NCBI GenBank assembly: GCA_910585265.1
Contig: CAJUCA010000009.1
Coordinates: 3,607-67,606 of the forward strand
Direction of reading: 5' to 3'
Source of the DNA: an uncultured Oscillospiraceae bacterium
GTDB taxonomy: Bacteria; Bacillota; Clostridia; Oscillospirales; Oscillospiraceae
Length of the DNA stretch: 64,000 bases
Shown: one piece after another, positions 14,599-24,537 of the stretch
Layout of the letters: each line of letters opens with the position of its first letter
How positions within the stretch are numbered: position 1 is the stretch's first letter
The notes under the pieces: generated by a model
Seen by the model: the letters and a program-made list of their open reading frames with translations, nothing else
What the model was told of the DNA's origin: nothing
The model's database searches: none
Position numbers and translations under genes: made by a program

Positions 14599-17500
14599 AT
14601 GCTGACGCTGCTGCACGCCCGGGCGGGGCAGGACATCCGGGGGGAGCTGCTGGAACGGATGGGGGCCTCCCCCGCCCGCCGCCGCCTGCTCATCGTGCCC
14701 GAGCAGTATTCCCACGAGAGCGAACGGGCCATGTGCGCCGCCCTGCCCGCCGGGACGCTGCTGAACTGCGAGGTGCTGTCCTTCACCCGTCTGGCGGGGC
14801 GGCTGGCCGACGCCGCCGGGGGCGGGGCCGCCCCCATGCTGGACGCCGGGGGGCGGATGCTGCTGATGTACGCCGCCCTGGGCCGGGTGGCGGACGCCCT
14901 GTCCACCTACCGCGCCCCCTCCCGGAAGCCCGCCTTCCTCACGGGGCTGCTGGCCACGGTGGACGAGTGCCGCGCCTACCGGGTGGAGCCGGAGGCCCTG
15001 GCCGCCGCCGGGGAGGAGCTGGGGGGCCGCCAGGGGGACAAGCTGAAGGATCTGGGGCTGATCTACGCCGCCTACCAGGCCCTGGAGGCCCAGGGGCGGG
15101 CGGACCCCCGGGGCCGCCTGGACCGGCTGGCCCGCCAGCTGGAGGACACCCGCTGGGGGGCGGGCATGGCCTTCTACGTCTACGGCTTCACCGACTTCAC
15201 CCCCCAGGAGGAGCGGGTGCTGTCCGCCCTCATGGCCCAGGGGGAGCTGACGGCGGCCCTGGTGTGCGATCCCGGGGACGATCCCGCCGGCATCTTCCAG
15301 CCTGCCCTCCGGGCGGCGAAGCGGCTGGCGCGGCTGGCCAGGGCCAATGCCGTCCCCGTCCGGGAGGAGACGCTGGCCCGCCCCCTGCCCCGGCACCCCT
15401 CCCTGGCCTTTTTGGAGCGGCACCTGTTCGGCCCCCTGCCGGAGACGCCCTGGGCCGGGGCGTGCGCCGCCGTCCGGATTGCCGCCGGGGACCCCCGGCA
15501 GGAGGTGGAGTGGTGCGCCGCCGAGATCCTCCGCCTGCTCCGGGAGGAGGGCTGCCGCTGCCGGGAGATCGCCGTGTGCGCCCGCCGGGCCGACGGCTAT
15601 GGGGAGCTCATCGACAGCGTGTTTTCCCGGTACGGGGTGCCCGTGTTCCGCTCCGCCATGGAGGACATTCTGGAGAAGCCGGTGCTGGCCCTGGTGACCT
15701 CCGCCCTGGCGGCGGCGGGGTCGGACTACCCCTATGAGGAGCTGTTCCGCTACCTGAAAACCGGGCTGACGGGCATCACGGAGGAGGAGCGGGACCTGCT
15801 GGAAAACTACGTGCTCACCTGGGATCTGAAAGGCTCGGCCTGGACCCGGAGGAAGCCCTGGGATATGCACCCGGAGGGCTATGGCCGGGAGTTTTCGGAG
15901 GAGGACAGGGCGTTTGTGGCGTGGCTGGACGAGCTGCGCCGCCGGGTGATCGCGCCCCTGGAGGCCCTGCGGAAGAACCCGGACAAGACGGGCCGGGGCC
16001 GTGCCCTGGCCCTGTACCAGTTTTTAGAGGACATCGACCTGCCCACCCGGCTGGCCCAGCGGGCGGACAGCCTGGACAGGCGGGGGGACCGGAACACCGC
16101 CGCCCAGTACCGCCAGCTCTGGGACATTCTGGTGGGGGGGCTGGAGCAGTGCGCCCTGCTGCTGGAGGACAGGCCGATGGAGCTGGACGAGTTCTCCCGG
16201 CTGTTTTCCCTGGCGCTGTCCCAGTATGACGTGGGGGCCATCCCCGTGTCCCTGGACGCGGTGACGGCGGGGGACGCCCCCCGGATGGCCCACAAGGAGG
16301 TCAAAGCCCTGTTCCTCCTGGGGGCGGACAGCGGATCCATCCCGGACTGCGCCCTCTCCCCCGGCCTGTTTACCGACCAGGACCGGGACGTACTGTCCGC
16401 CATGGAGGTGGAGCTGGCCCCCCGGCAGGAGGACAAGCTCCGCCGGGAGATGACCATCGCCTACGAGACCTGCTGCCGCCCGTCCCTGCGGCTGTACGTG
16501 AGCTATGCCGCCGGGACGGGGGACAGCCGGAAAACCCCCTGCTTCCTGTGGGAGCGGCTGGGCGCGCTGTTTCCGGAGGAGCCGGTGCGGGACGGCGGCG
16601 ATCCCCTGGCCCGGCTGTCCGCCCCGGACGCGGCCCTGGAGCTGGCGGGGCGGGACCGGCTGGTGGCGGCGGCCCTGGGGGAGATCCCCGGCCTGAAGGA
16701 GCGGGTGGCCCGGGTGGAGGGGGCGGCGGGCTGGCGGCGGGGACGTTTGTCCCGGACCGCGGTGGACGCCCTGTTCGGGCGGACGGCGGCCATGTCCGCC
16801 ACCAAGCTGGACCTGCTCAACTCCTGCCACTTCAGCTATTTTCTCCGGTTCGGCCTGGACGCCAAGCCCCGGCAGCGGGCGGCCTTCCGGGCCGCGGACT
16901 ACGGCACCTTTGTCCACGCGGTGCTGGAGGACACCCTCCGGGAGGCGAAGGAGCGGAATATTCCCCTGGGCGACAGCGGGTCGGTGGAGCGGCTGTCCCG
17001 GGCCGCCGCCGACCGCTACGAGCGGGAGGCCCTGGGGGGGCTGGAGGGGGAGTCCGCCCGCCTGCGGTACCTGTTCGCCCGGATGAAGCAGGCCGCGCTG
17101 GCGGTGGCGGCCAGCGTGTGCGCGGAGCTGGCGGCGTCCGACTTCACCCCCGCCGCCTTCGAGCTGGGCTTCGGCCGGGGCCGGGACAAGGCCCTGCCCC
17201 CGGTGGAGGCGGAAAACGGCGTGCGGCTGAGCCTGTCCGGGTTTGTGGATAGGGTGGACGAATGGACTTATGACGGCAAACGCTACCTCCGGGTGGTGGA
17301 CTACAAGACAGGGAAAAAGAGCTTCGACTTCTCCGACGTGGAGGACGGGCGGGGCCTGCAAATGCTGCTCTACCTGTTCGCCCTGCGCCGGGAGGGGGAG
17401 CGGGTGTTCGGCCCGGGGGAGATTACCCCCGCCGGGGTGCTGTACGTGCCCGCCCGCATCCCCCTGGTGGACGGCGAGCGGGGCATGACGGAGGGGGAGA

Positions 17501-17907
17501 TCCAGGCGTCCCGGGACAGGCTCCTCCGGCGGCAGGGGCTGGTGCTGGACGACCGGGAGGTGCTGTCCGCCATGGAGCGGACGGAGGGGGGCGGCTTCCG
17601 CTTCCTGCCCGTGTCGGGCCGGGGCGGGGGGGACTATCTGGTCACCCCGGAGCGGATGGACGCCCTGGAGGAGTACATCACCGCCGCCCTGCGCTCCGCC
17701 GCCGGGGAGCTGGCGGCGGGGAACATCGACGCCGACCCCTACTGGCACAACGCGGACAAGAACCCCTGCCGCTGGTGCGACTACAAGGCGGCCTGCCACT
17801 TTGAGGAGGGCTGCGGGGATGCGCGCCGCTACCGCCGGGGAGTGAAGGCGGCGGAATTCTGGGCGTGGCTGGCCCGGGGTGAGGAGGACGAGAGCGATGG
17901 CCATTGA
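14599..17907 (+). CDS. addB: ATP-dependent helicase/nuclease subunit B (AddB)
   Basis: AddB partners with AddA to resect double-strand breaks and recognise Chi. The 1102-residue protein has an N-terminal UvrD-like fold (IVPEQYSHESERAM) and a C-terminal RecB-type nuclease (RVVDYKTGKKSFDFSD). It also has a Cys cluster (LLNSCHFSYFLRFG plus NPCRWCDYKAACHF and GCGD) that in AddB holds a 4Fe-4S cluster. ATG at 14599 has AAAGGAGG upstream. It overlaps addA by 11 bp. Confidence 0.95.
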   Translation: MLTLLHARAGQDIRGELLERMGASPARRRLLIVPEQYSHESERAMCAALPAGTLLNCEVLSFTRLAGRLADAAGGGAAPMLDAGGRMLLMYAALGRVADALSTYRAPSRKPAFLTGLLATVDECRAYRVEPEALAAAGEELGGRQGDKLKDLGLIYAAYQALEAQGRADPRGRLDRLARQLEDTRWGAGMAFYVYGFTDFTPQEERVLSALMAQGELTAALVCDPGDDPAGIFQPALRAAKRLARLARANAVPVREETLARPLPRHPSLAFLERHLFGPLPETPWAGACAAVRIAAGDPRQEVEWCAAEILRLLREEGCRCREIAVCARRADGYGELIDSVFSRYGVPVFRSAMEDILEKPVLALVTSALAAAGSDYPYEELFRYLKTGLTGITEEERDLLENYVLTWDLKGSAWTRRKPWDMHPEGYGREFSEEDRAFVAWLDELRRRVIAPLEALRKNPDKTGRGRALALYQFLEDIDLPTRLAQRADSLDRRGDRNTAAQYRQLWDILVGGLEQCALLLEDRPMELDEFSRLFSLALSQYDVGAIPVSLDAVTAGDAPRMAHKEVKALFLLGADSGSIPDCALSPGLFTDQDRDVLSAMEVELAPRQEDKLRREMTIAYETCCRPSLRLYVSYAAGTGDSRKTPCFLWERLGALFPEEPVRDGGDPLARLSAPDAALELAGRDRLVAAALGEIPGLKERVARVEGAAGWRRGRLSRTAVDALFGRTAAMSATKLDLLNSCHFSYFLRFGLDAKPRQRAAFRAADYGTFVHAVLEDTLREAKERNIPLGDSGSVERLSRAAADRYEREALGGLEGESARLRYLFARMKQAALAVAASVCAELAASDFTPAAFELGFGRGRDKALPPVEAENGVRLSLSGFVDRVDEWTYDGKRYLRVVDYKTGKKSFDFSDVEDGRGLQMLLYLFALRREGERVFGPGEITPAGVLYVPARIPLVDGERGMTEGEIQASRDRLLRRQGLVLDDREVLSAMERTEGGGFRFLPVSGRGGGDYLVTPERMDALEEYITAALRSAAGELAAGNIDADPYWHNADKNPCRWCDYKAACHFEEGCGDARRYRRGVKAAEFWAWLARGEEDESDGH

Positions 17908-20900
17908 GCTGACAAGGGAGCAGCGGGCGGCGGTGGAAAACCGGGGGGGGAACCTGCTGGTGTCCGCGGCGGCGGGGTCGGGCAAGACCCGGGTGCTGGT
18001 GGAGCGGCTGATGGGCTGGGTGGAGCGGGGGGAGGACATCGACCGCTTCCTGGTGATCACCTTCACCAACGCCGCCGCCGCCGAGCTGCGGGACCGGATC
18101 TCGGCGGCCATACACGCCCGCCTGGCCCAGCGGCCCGGGGACCGGCACCTGCGGCGCAACGCCACCCTGGTGTACAAGGCCCCCATCTGCACCATCGACG
18201 CCTTCTGCCTGGACTTTCTGCGGCAGTGGGGGCACCTGGCGGACCTGGACCCCGACTTCCGCCTGTGCGACGGGGCCGAGGGGGAGGAGCTGCGCCGCCG
18301 CGCCCTGGAGGAGGTGCTGGAGGAGCGGTACGCCGGGATCGGGGACGACCCCGCCTTCGCCGCCCTGGTGGACGCCCTGGCGGGGGAGCGGGACGACCAG
18401 ACCCTGGAGGACGTGATCCTGGACATACACAAGCAGGTGCAGGCCCAGGCCGATCCGGCGGGCTGGCTGCGGCGGCGGAAGCGGGACTACCTGCTCCCCC
18501 AGGGCATGGGGCCGGAGGACACCCCCTGGGGCCGCGCCCTGCTGGACGACGGGCTGGAGCTGGCGGAGTACTGGCTGGGGGCGTTGGGGGCCCTCCGGGA
18601 CGAGATCGCCTGGGACGGCCTGCTGGACAGGAATTACGGCCCCACCCTGGAGGAGACCCTGGACGGGCTGGAGCGGCTGCGGGACGGGCTGCGGGCGGGG
18701 TGGGACCCGGCGGCGGCCTGCTTCCCCGTGCCCTTCCCCCGGCCGGGGATGAAGCGGGGGGAGCATGACGAGGCGTTGAAGGCCCGTATGACGGCCCAGC
18801 GGGACGAGTGCCGGAAGCAGATCAAGAGGCTGGGGGAGCGGTTCGACGTGGGGGCGGCGGAGGTCATGGACGACCTGCGGGCGGTGGGCCCCGCCATGTG
18901 CGCCCTGCTGGACGTGACGGCCCGGTTTGACGGGGCGTTCACCGCCCTGAAGCGGAAGCGGAGGCTCATCGACTTCGCCGACGGGGAGCATTTGACCGCC
19001 GCCCTGCTCACCGGGGAGGACGGGGGGCCGTCCCCCCTGGCGGCGGACGCGGGCAGGCTGTACCGGGAGATCATGGTGGACGAGTATCAGGACACCAACG
19101 CGGTGCAGAACGCCATCTTCGCCGCCCTGTCCCAGGGGGACAACCTGTTTCTGGTGGGGGACGTGAAGCAGTCCATCTACCGCTTCCGGCTGGCGGAGCC
19201 GGGGATTTTCCTGCGCAAGTATGAGCAGTACCCCCCGGCGGAGGAGGCCGCGCCGGGGCAGGGGCGGAAGATCCTGCTGTCGGACAACTTCCGGTCCCGG
19301 CCGGAGGTGCTCAGCGGGGCCAACTTCATCTTCCGGAACGTGATGACCCGGGCGGTGGGGGAGCTGGACTACACCCGGGCCGAGGCCCTGCGGCCCGGAC
19401 GGGGGGACCTGCCCCCCGACCCCCGGTACGCCGTGGAGCTGGACTGCGTGGACCTGTCCGCCCTGCCCGATCCTGAGGAGGGCGGGCCGGAGGAGCAGCC
19501 GGACAAGGAGCTGCTGTGTGCCCGGGCCGCCGCCCGGCGCATCCGGGAGCTGCTGGCCGGCGGCCTGCCCGTGGGGGACAGGGCGGCGCGGCCGGAGGAT
19601 ATCGTCATCCTGCTGCGCTCCCCCGGACCCTCGCTGCGGTACTACGCCGCCGCCCTGGACGAGGCGGGCATACCCTGGAGCGCGGAGGGGGGCCAGGAGT
19701 TCTTCGGCACCACCGAGATCGCCGTGGCGGTGGCCCTCCTCCAGGTGCTGGACAACCCCCGGCAGGACGTGGCCCTGCTGGCGGCCCTGCGCTCCCCCCT
19801 GTTCCGCTTCACCCCCGACCGGCTGGCCCAGCTCCGGTCAGTGGGGGGCGGCTCGGTGTACGACTGCCTCGCCGCCGGGGCGGCCCGGGGGGAGGGGGAC
19901 TGCGCGGATCTGCTGGCCCTGCTGTCCGAGCTGCGGGAGCTGGCGGCGGAGGAGGGCAGCCACCGCCTGCTGTGGCACATTTACGGGCGGCTGGACGTGC
20001 CCGCGGTGTTCGCCGCCCTGCCGGACGGGGAGCGGCGGCGGGCCAACCTGATGGCCCTGTACGACGAGGCGGCCCGGTTTGAGTCCGGGGGCCACCGGGG
20101 GCTGATGGCCTTCCTGCTCCACCTGAGCCGGATGGCGGAGAACGGCATCCCGGTGCCCGTCCCCGGCGGGGAGGGGGGCGGCGTGCGGATTTTGTCCATC
20201 CACCGCTCCAAGGGGCTGGAGTTCCCGGTGGTGCTGCTGTGCGGCCTGGACCGGCAGTTCAACGAGGCCAACGCCAAGGCCACCGTCCTGTTCCACCCGG
20301 AGCTGGGCCTGGGCCCCAAGCGGGTGGACCGGGGGCGGGGCCTGCGGTACACCACCGCCGCCCGGGACGCCCTGGCCCTCCGCCTCCGGCGGGAGCTGCG
20401 CTCGGAGGAGCTGCGGCTGCTCTACGTGGCCATGACCCGGGCGGAGCACAAGCTGATTCTGTTTTCCGCCGTCAACGGGCGGGGGGGCGGGCTGGCGTCC
20501 CTGGCGGTGCAGGCCCAGTGCCCGCCGCCCCCCCGGCAGATGGCCTCCGCCCGGTCCATGGCGGAGTGGGTGCTGGCTCCGGTGCTGTGCCGGGGGGACA
20601 GCACGGCCCTGTGGGCGGGACTGGACGGCCCCCGTCCCCAGCCCCCGGAGGACGGGGGCCTGCCCTGGGACGTGCGCCTGCTGTCCGCCGGGGACTTTAC
20701 CGCCCCGGTGGGACTGGGCGGCGGGGCGGCGGACCGGGCCGGGGCGGGCGTGTCCCTCCCGGCGGGGCTGGGGGAGCGGCTGGCGTGGCGGTATCCCCAC
20801 CGGGGGAGCGCGGACATCCCCTCCAAGCTCACCGCCACCCAGCTCAAGGGCCGGGAGAAGGACAGCGAGGCGGCGGAAAACGGGGTGGAGCTGTCCCCCG

Positions 20901-21466
20901 CCCCACCCCAGACCACCCTGCGCCGCCCGGTGTTCCAGGGGGAGCGGCCCCTCACCCCCGCCCAGAAGGGCACCGCCCTGCATATGGTGATGCAGTACCT
21001 GGATTACGGCAGGACAGGATCCTTTACCCAGATCGCGGACGAGATCACCCGGCTGGTGGAGGGGCAGTACATCACCCCCCAGCAGGGGAACGCGGTGAAT
21101 CCGGCGGATATCCTGGCCTTCTTCCAGTCGGAGCTGGGCCGGGAGCTGCGGCGGTCCCCCCGGGTGGAGCGGGAGTTCAAATTCTCCCTGCTGTGCCCCG
21201 CGGCGGACTATTACCCGGGAGCGGAGCCGGGGGAGGAGGTCTTGCTCCAGGGGGTGGTGGACTGCTGGTTCGTCCAGGAGGACGGCACCGCCGCGGCGTT
21301 GGACTTCAAGACCGACCGGGTGGGCCTGGAGGAGCTGGCGGGGCGGGCGGAGGACTACCGCCCCCAGCTGGAGGCGTACAGCCGTGCCCTGTCCCAGGCG
21401 GCGGGGGTGACGGTGGGGCGGAAATGCCTGTGGTTCTTCTCCGTGGGGCGGGCGGTGGAACTGTAG
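17897..21466 (+). CDS. addA: ATP-dependent helicase/nuclease subunit A (AddA)
   Basis: AddA is the UvrD-family motor and second nuclease of the AddAB complex. The 1189-residue protein has Walker A VSAAAGSGKTRVLV, Walker B IMVDEYQDTN, GDVKQSIYRFRLAEP, RILSIHRSKGLEFPVV and the C-terminal nuclease motif ALDFKTDRV. The start MAIELTREQRAAVE at 17897 has GAGGAGG nine bases upstream. Operon and coupled translation with addB are evident from the overlap. Confidence 0.96.
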   Translation: MAIELTREQRAAVENRGGNLLVSAAAGSGKTRVLVERLMGWVERGEDIDRFLVITFTNAAAAELRDRISAAIHARLAQRPGDRHLRRNATLVYKAPICTIDAFCLDFLRQWGHLADLDPDFRLCDGAEGEELRRRALEEVLEERYAGIGDDPAFAALVDALAGERDDQTLEDVILDIHKQVQAQADPAGWLRRRKRDYLLPQGMGPEDTPWGRALLDDGLELAEYWLGALGALRDEIAWDGLLDRNYGPTLEETLDGLERLRDGLRAGWDPAAACFPVPFPRPGMKRGEHDEALKARMTAQRDECRKQIKRLGERFDVGAAEVMDDLRAVGPAMCALLDVTARFDGAFTALKRKRRLIDFADGEHLTAALLTGEDGGPSPLAADAGRLYREIMVDEYQDTNAVQNAIFAALSQGDNLFLVGDVKQSIYRFRLAEPGIFLRKYEQYPPAEEAAPGQGRKILLSDNFRSRPEVLSGANFIFRNVMTRAVGELDYTRAEALRPGRGDLPPDPRYAVELDCVDLSALPDPEEGGPEEQPDKELLCARAAARRIRELLAGGLPVGDRAARPEDIVILLRSPGPSLRYYAAALDEAGIPWSAEGGQEFFGTTEIAVAVALLQVLDNPRQDVALLAALRSPLFRFTPDRLAQLRSVGGGSVYDCLAAGAARGEGDCADLLALLSELRELAAEEGSHRLLWHIYGRLDVPAVFAALPDGERRRANLMALYDEAARFESGGHRGLMAFLLHLSRMAENGIPVPVPGGEGGGVRILSIHRSKGLEFPVVLLCGLDRQFNEANAKATVLFHPELGLGPKRVDRGRGLRYTTAARDALALRLRRELRSEELRLLYVAMTRAEHKLILFSAVNGRGGGLASLAVQAQCPPPPRQMASARSMAEWVLAPVLCRGDSTALWAGLDGPRPQPPEDGGLPWDVRLLSAGDFTAPVGLGGGAADRAGAGVSLPAGLGERLAWRYPHRGSADIPSKLTATQLKGREKDSEAAENGVELSPAPPQTTLRRPVFQGERPLTPAQKGTALHMVMQYLDYGRTGSFTQIADEITRLVEGQYITPQQGNAVNPADILAFFQSELGRELRRSPRVEREFKFSLLCPAADYYPGAEPGEEVLLQGVVDCWFVQEDGTAAALDFKTDRVGLEELAGRAEDYRPQLEAYSRALSQAAGVTVGRKCLWFFSVGRAVEL

Positions 21467-21735
21467 GGGCGCACAGTGTGCGCCCGCCCCCATGACGCCG
21501 GGGCGGGGATGGCAGGGGCCGATGGGGACATCGGCCCCTGCGGGTGCGGCGTTGGTTGCAGGGGCCGGTGTCCTCACCGGCCCGCTCCCTATGACGCCGG
21601 GGCGTTTGTATGATACGGAAAAGCACCCTGATCCGGAAGTGCTCGACTTCCGGATCAGGGTGCTTTTCGGCGGGTTGGGCCGACGGGCGGCGTTTGCTTG
21701 TTGGAAATCGTCCAAATCCCCGCACAAATTAGAGG
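21467..21735. repeat. Repeat-rich spacer with a 23-bp perfect hairpin
   Basis: After addA come the GTAGGGGCGCACAGTGTGCGC palindrome (from 21464) and two GGGGCCGATG/GGGGCCGGTG type palindromes (about 21511-21585). A hairpin with 23-bp arms GAAAAGCACCCTGATCCGGA and its complement, loop GCTCG, follows at about 21618-21668 and ends in TTTTC. The hairpin can terminate addBA and, on the other strand, the converging GNAT gene. Confidence 0.7.
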
Positions 21736-22227
21736 TCAGCCGGACAGATTATGATATAACAGCCAAAAACAAGGACATGATCTCGGCCGCATCGTTTCAT
21801 CCCGGTCACAAGGATCTTCCGCGCACTCTTTTACCTTTATTGTAAAGCCAAGCCGCTTATAGAGGCGAATGTTAGCTGTATCTGCGGCATCGACACCAAT
21901 CGATACCCTTTGATATCCTAAATCCTTTATGTGCTCCATCACGCGGCGGATCAGCTTTGTCCCGAATCCCTGACCACGGAAATCCGCCCTAACCCGAAAA
22001 GCGCAGAGATATGCGGTTTGTTCGCCATCTGCAAAATCCTTGTCCTCCAGGTCATAGAAAACATACAGCTCCCCAACCAGCTCTCCGCCGCAATCCAGCG
22101 TCCAAAATTCGGCATTCCCTCTTTTTATGCTGCCGCAGAAGAATTTTGCGTTGGAAGAAGCGGTATCCATACGCTCATATCCCCACAATTCCAGCAGCTC
22201 ATGCTCTGCCGCCCTTCTAATCTTCAT
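21736..22227 (-). CDS. GNAT-family N-acetyltransferase
   Basis: The 163-residue protein shows the acetyl-CoA motif A (FRVRADFRGQGFGTKLIRRV) and motif B-like DTANIRLYKRLGF, typical GNAT features. Its substrate is unknown. ATG at 22227 has TTAGGAGGAGG upstream. The gene is clearly AT-richer than addBA and the ABC operon on either side, which suggests relatively recent acquisition. It converges on addA. Confidence 0.8.
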   Translation of the reverse strand: MKIRRAAEHELLELWGYERMDTASSNAKFFCGSIKRGNAEFWTLDCGGELVGELYVFYDLEDKDFADGEQTAYLCAFRVRADFRGQGFGTKLIRRVMEHIKDLGYQRVSIGVDAADTANIRLYKRLGFTIKVKECAEDPCDRDETMRPRSCPCFWLLYHNLSG

Positions 22228-22531
22228 GGGGCTCCTCCTCCTAATCCCGCTTTGGATAGTGCCTATGATAGCGTTTCTCTTTTGCGTGATCCGTATATGG
22301 ATCAAGTATAGCATCACAGGGAGTAAAGTTCAAACGGCAATTCCCTTTTATGCTGCCCGGAACAGCAGGAACACCTGCCCATCCGACAAAAACGGCGGGC
22401 CGGGACGATTTTTCTTGACACCAGCGCGTTAAAGCGTTATACTGTCAGGCGTGGGCCTTCGGGCCTGGCTTTTTGCCGCCGTTACTTTGACGGCTAAAAG
22501 CAGTAAAGCAACCCAAATGGAGGAATTCAGA
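22228..22531. promoter_or_regulatory. Intergenic region with the promoter of the TrpXYZ-like operon
   Basis: A strong plus promoter lies at 22415-22443: -35 TTGACA (22415-22420), 17-bp spacer, -10 TATACT (22438-22443). The leader of about 80 nt shows only a short GGCCTTCGGGCC hairpin; no T-box or attenuator is visible. The rest (22230-22410) is AT-richer and without recognisable features. Confidence 0.65.
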
Positions 22532-23551
22532 ATGAAAAAACTGTCCAAACTAACCGCGCTGCTGCTGGCGGCGGTCATGGCCCTGTCCCTGGCGGCCTGC
22601 GCCGGCCCCGGCGCGGAAAATTCCCAGCCCCCCGAGACCAAAGGCTCCCAGGGCGAGCCCGCCGGGGGCAAATACACCGTGGGCATCTGCCAGCAGGACC
22701 AGCACCCCGCCCTGGACGCCGCCACCCAGGGCTTCAAGGACGCCCTGGTGGAGAAGCTGGGCCAGGACGGCGTGGCCTTCAAGGAGGGCAACGCCTCCGG
22801 CGACACCGCCAACTGCCCCACCATCATCAACGGCTTCCTGTCTGAGAACGTGGATCTGATCCTGGCCAACGCCACCGGCTCCCTCCAGGCCGCCCACTCC
22901 GCCACCGCGGACATCCCCATTCTGGGCACCTCCGTCACCGACTACGCCACCGCCCTGGAGCTGGAGAACTGGAGCGGCACCGTGGGCGGCAACATCTCCG
23001 GCACCTCCGACCTGGCCCCCCTGGACCAGCAGGCCGAGATGCTCCACGAGCTGTTCCCCGATGCCCGGAACGTGGGCCTGCTCTACTGCTCCGGCGAGCC
23101 CAACTCCGTCTACCAGTGCGACGTGATCGAGGGCTATCTGAAGGAGATGGGCTACTCCGTCAGCCGCTTCGCCTTTACCGACACCAACGACGTGGCCTCC
23201 GTGGCCCAGACCGCCTGCGACGGCAGCGATGTGATCTATATCCCCACCGACAACACCGCCGCCAAGAACACCGAGGCCATCGCCAACGTGGTGCTGCCCG
23301 CCAAGGTGCCCGTCATTGCCGGGGAGGAAGGGCTGTGCAAGGGCTGCGGCGTGGCCACCCTGACCATCAGCTACTACGACATCGGCCATATTGCCGGGGA
23401 AATGGCCTATGAAATCCTGGCAAACGGGGCGGATATCTCCACCATGCCCGTGAAATCCGCCCCCCAGGTGGTGAAGAAGTACAACGCCGCCAACTGCGAG
23501 GCCCTGGGCATCGCCGCCCCCGAGGGCTATGAGGCCATCGCCGCCGAATAA
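22532..23551 (+). CDS. ABC transporter substrate-binding lipoprotein, TrpX/PF04392 type
   Basis: The 339-residue protein has a lipoprotein signal (lipobox LAAC near residue 22). Its fold matches the family that binds tryptophan or other small ligands: YTVGICQQDQHPALDAATQGF, PILGTSVTDY, NVGLLYCSGEPNS, VIYIPTDNTAA. AGGAGGAATT-like Shine-Dalgarno precedes ATG at 22532. It heads a three-gene operon with permease and ATPase. Tryptophan specificity follows only from family naming (TrpXYZ); other aromatic or nucleoside ligands are possible. Confidence 0.85.
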   Translation: MKKLSKLTALLLAAVMALSLAACAGPGAENSQPPETKGSQGEPAGGKYTVGICQQDQHPALDAATQGFKDALVEKLGQDGVAFKEGNASGDTANCPTIINGFLSENVDLILANATGSLQAAHSATADIPILGTSVTDYATALELENWSGTVGGNISGTSDLAPLDQQAEMLHELFPDARNVGLLYCSGEPNSVYQCDVIEGYLKEMGYSVSRFAFTDTNDVASVAQTACDGSDVIYIPTDNTAAKNTEAIANVVLPAKVPVIAGEEGLCKGCGVATLTISYYDIGHIAGEMAYEILANGADISTMPVKSAPQVVKKYNAANCEALGIAAPEGYEAIAAE

Positions 23552-23583
23552 TCCCAAAAACCCACCCAAACGGAGGGAACTTC

Positions 23584-24537
23584 ATGGCATTCCTGACTTC
23601 TCTGCTCAACTCCATGCCGGGGGCGGCGGCCCAGGGCCTCGCCTGGGGCGTGATGGCCATCGGCGTGTATATCACCTATAAAATCCTGGACGTGGCCGAC
23701 CTGACGGTGGACGGGTCCCTGGGCACCGGGGCGGCGGTGTGCGTCCTGCTCACCATCAACGGCGCGCCCATCGGACTGGCCATGGCCTGCTCCGTGCTGG
23801 CGGGAATGCTGGCGGGGCTGGTCACCGGGCTGCTCCACACCGCCTGCGGCATCCCCGCCATCCTGTCCGGCATCCTGACCCAGCTGGCCCTGTACTCGGT
23901 GAACCTGCGCCTCATGGGCTGGGGGACGGGGGCGGGCAAGGCCAACCTGCCCGTCAGCGTGGACAAATACGGCCTGCTGGTGTCCGCCCGCTATGTGCGG
24001 GAGCTGGCCCTGAACAACCCGCTGATCCCGCTGGCGGTCTTTGTGGCGGCGGTCATCGCCGCGCTGTACTGGTTCTTCGGCACCGAGCTGGGCTGCTCCC
24101 TGCGGGCCACCGGATCCAACGGCAATATGGCCCGGGCCCAGGGCATCAACACCAGCCTGTGCAAGGTGCTGGGGCTGATGGTGTCCAACGCCCTGGTGGC
24201 CCTGGCCGGGGCACTGCTGGCCCAGTACCAGGGCTTTGCCGACGTGAACATGGGCCGGGGCGCCATTGTCATCGGCCTGGCCGCCGTGATCATCGGCGAG
24301 GTGCTGTTCTCTAAGGTATTCCGCAACTTCGCGCTGAAGCTGCTGGCCTGCGCCATCGGCGCGGTGATCTACTATATCGTGATCCAGTTTGTGCTGCGGC
24401 TGGGGCTGTCCACCGACGATCTGAAGCTGCTCACCGCCCTGGTGGTGGCCCTGTTCCTGGCGGTGCCCCACTGGAAGGGGCGGTACTTCTCCAGGGCCGC
24501 CAAGCCCGCGCGGAAGGGGGAGAGGGCCAATGCTTGA
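23584..24537 (+). CDS. ABC transporter permease, TrpY/BPD_transp_2 type
   Basis: The 317-residue membrane protein has about eight hydrophobic segments and the motifs KILDVADLTVDGSLGTGAAV and GCSLRATGSNGNMARAQGIN. These are typical of single-permease importers paired with TrpX-like binding proteins. It follows the binding-protein gene by 32 bp with GGAGG upstream, and overlaps the ATPase gene by 8 bp. Confidence 0.88.
   Translation: MAFLTSLLNSMPGAAAQGLAWGVMAIGVYITYKILDVADLTVDGSLGTGAAVCVLLTINGAPIGLAMACSVLAGMLAGLVTGLLHTACGIPAILSGILTQLALYSVNLRLMGWGTGAGKANLPVSVDKYGLLVSARYVRELALNNPLIPLAVFVAAVIAALYWFFGTELGCSLRATGSNGNMARAQGINTSLCKVLGLMVSNALVALAGALLAQYQGFADVNMGRGAIVIGLAAVIIGEVLFSKVFRNFALKLLACAIGAVIYYIVIQFVLRLGLSTDDLKLLTALVVALFLAVPHWKGRYFSRAAKPARKGERANA

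Noticed and set aside
16024..18991. Large minus-strand open frames over addB and addA
   Set aside because: They are antisense to two well-defined enzyme genes and have biased low-complexity composition.
22444..22531. T-box or Trp attenuator ahead of the TrpXYZ-like operon
   Set aside because: The leader is short, with only a GGCCTTCGGGCC hairpin, no T-box core and no Trp-rich peptide.
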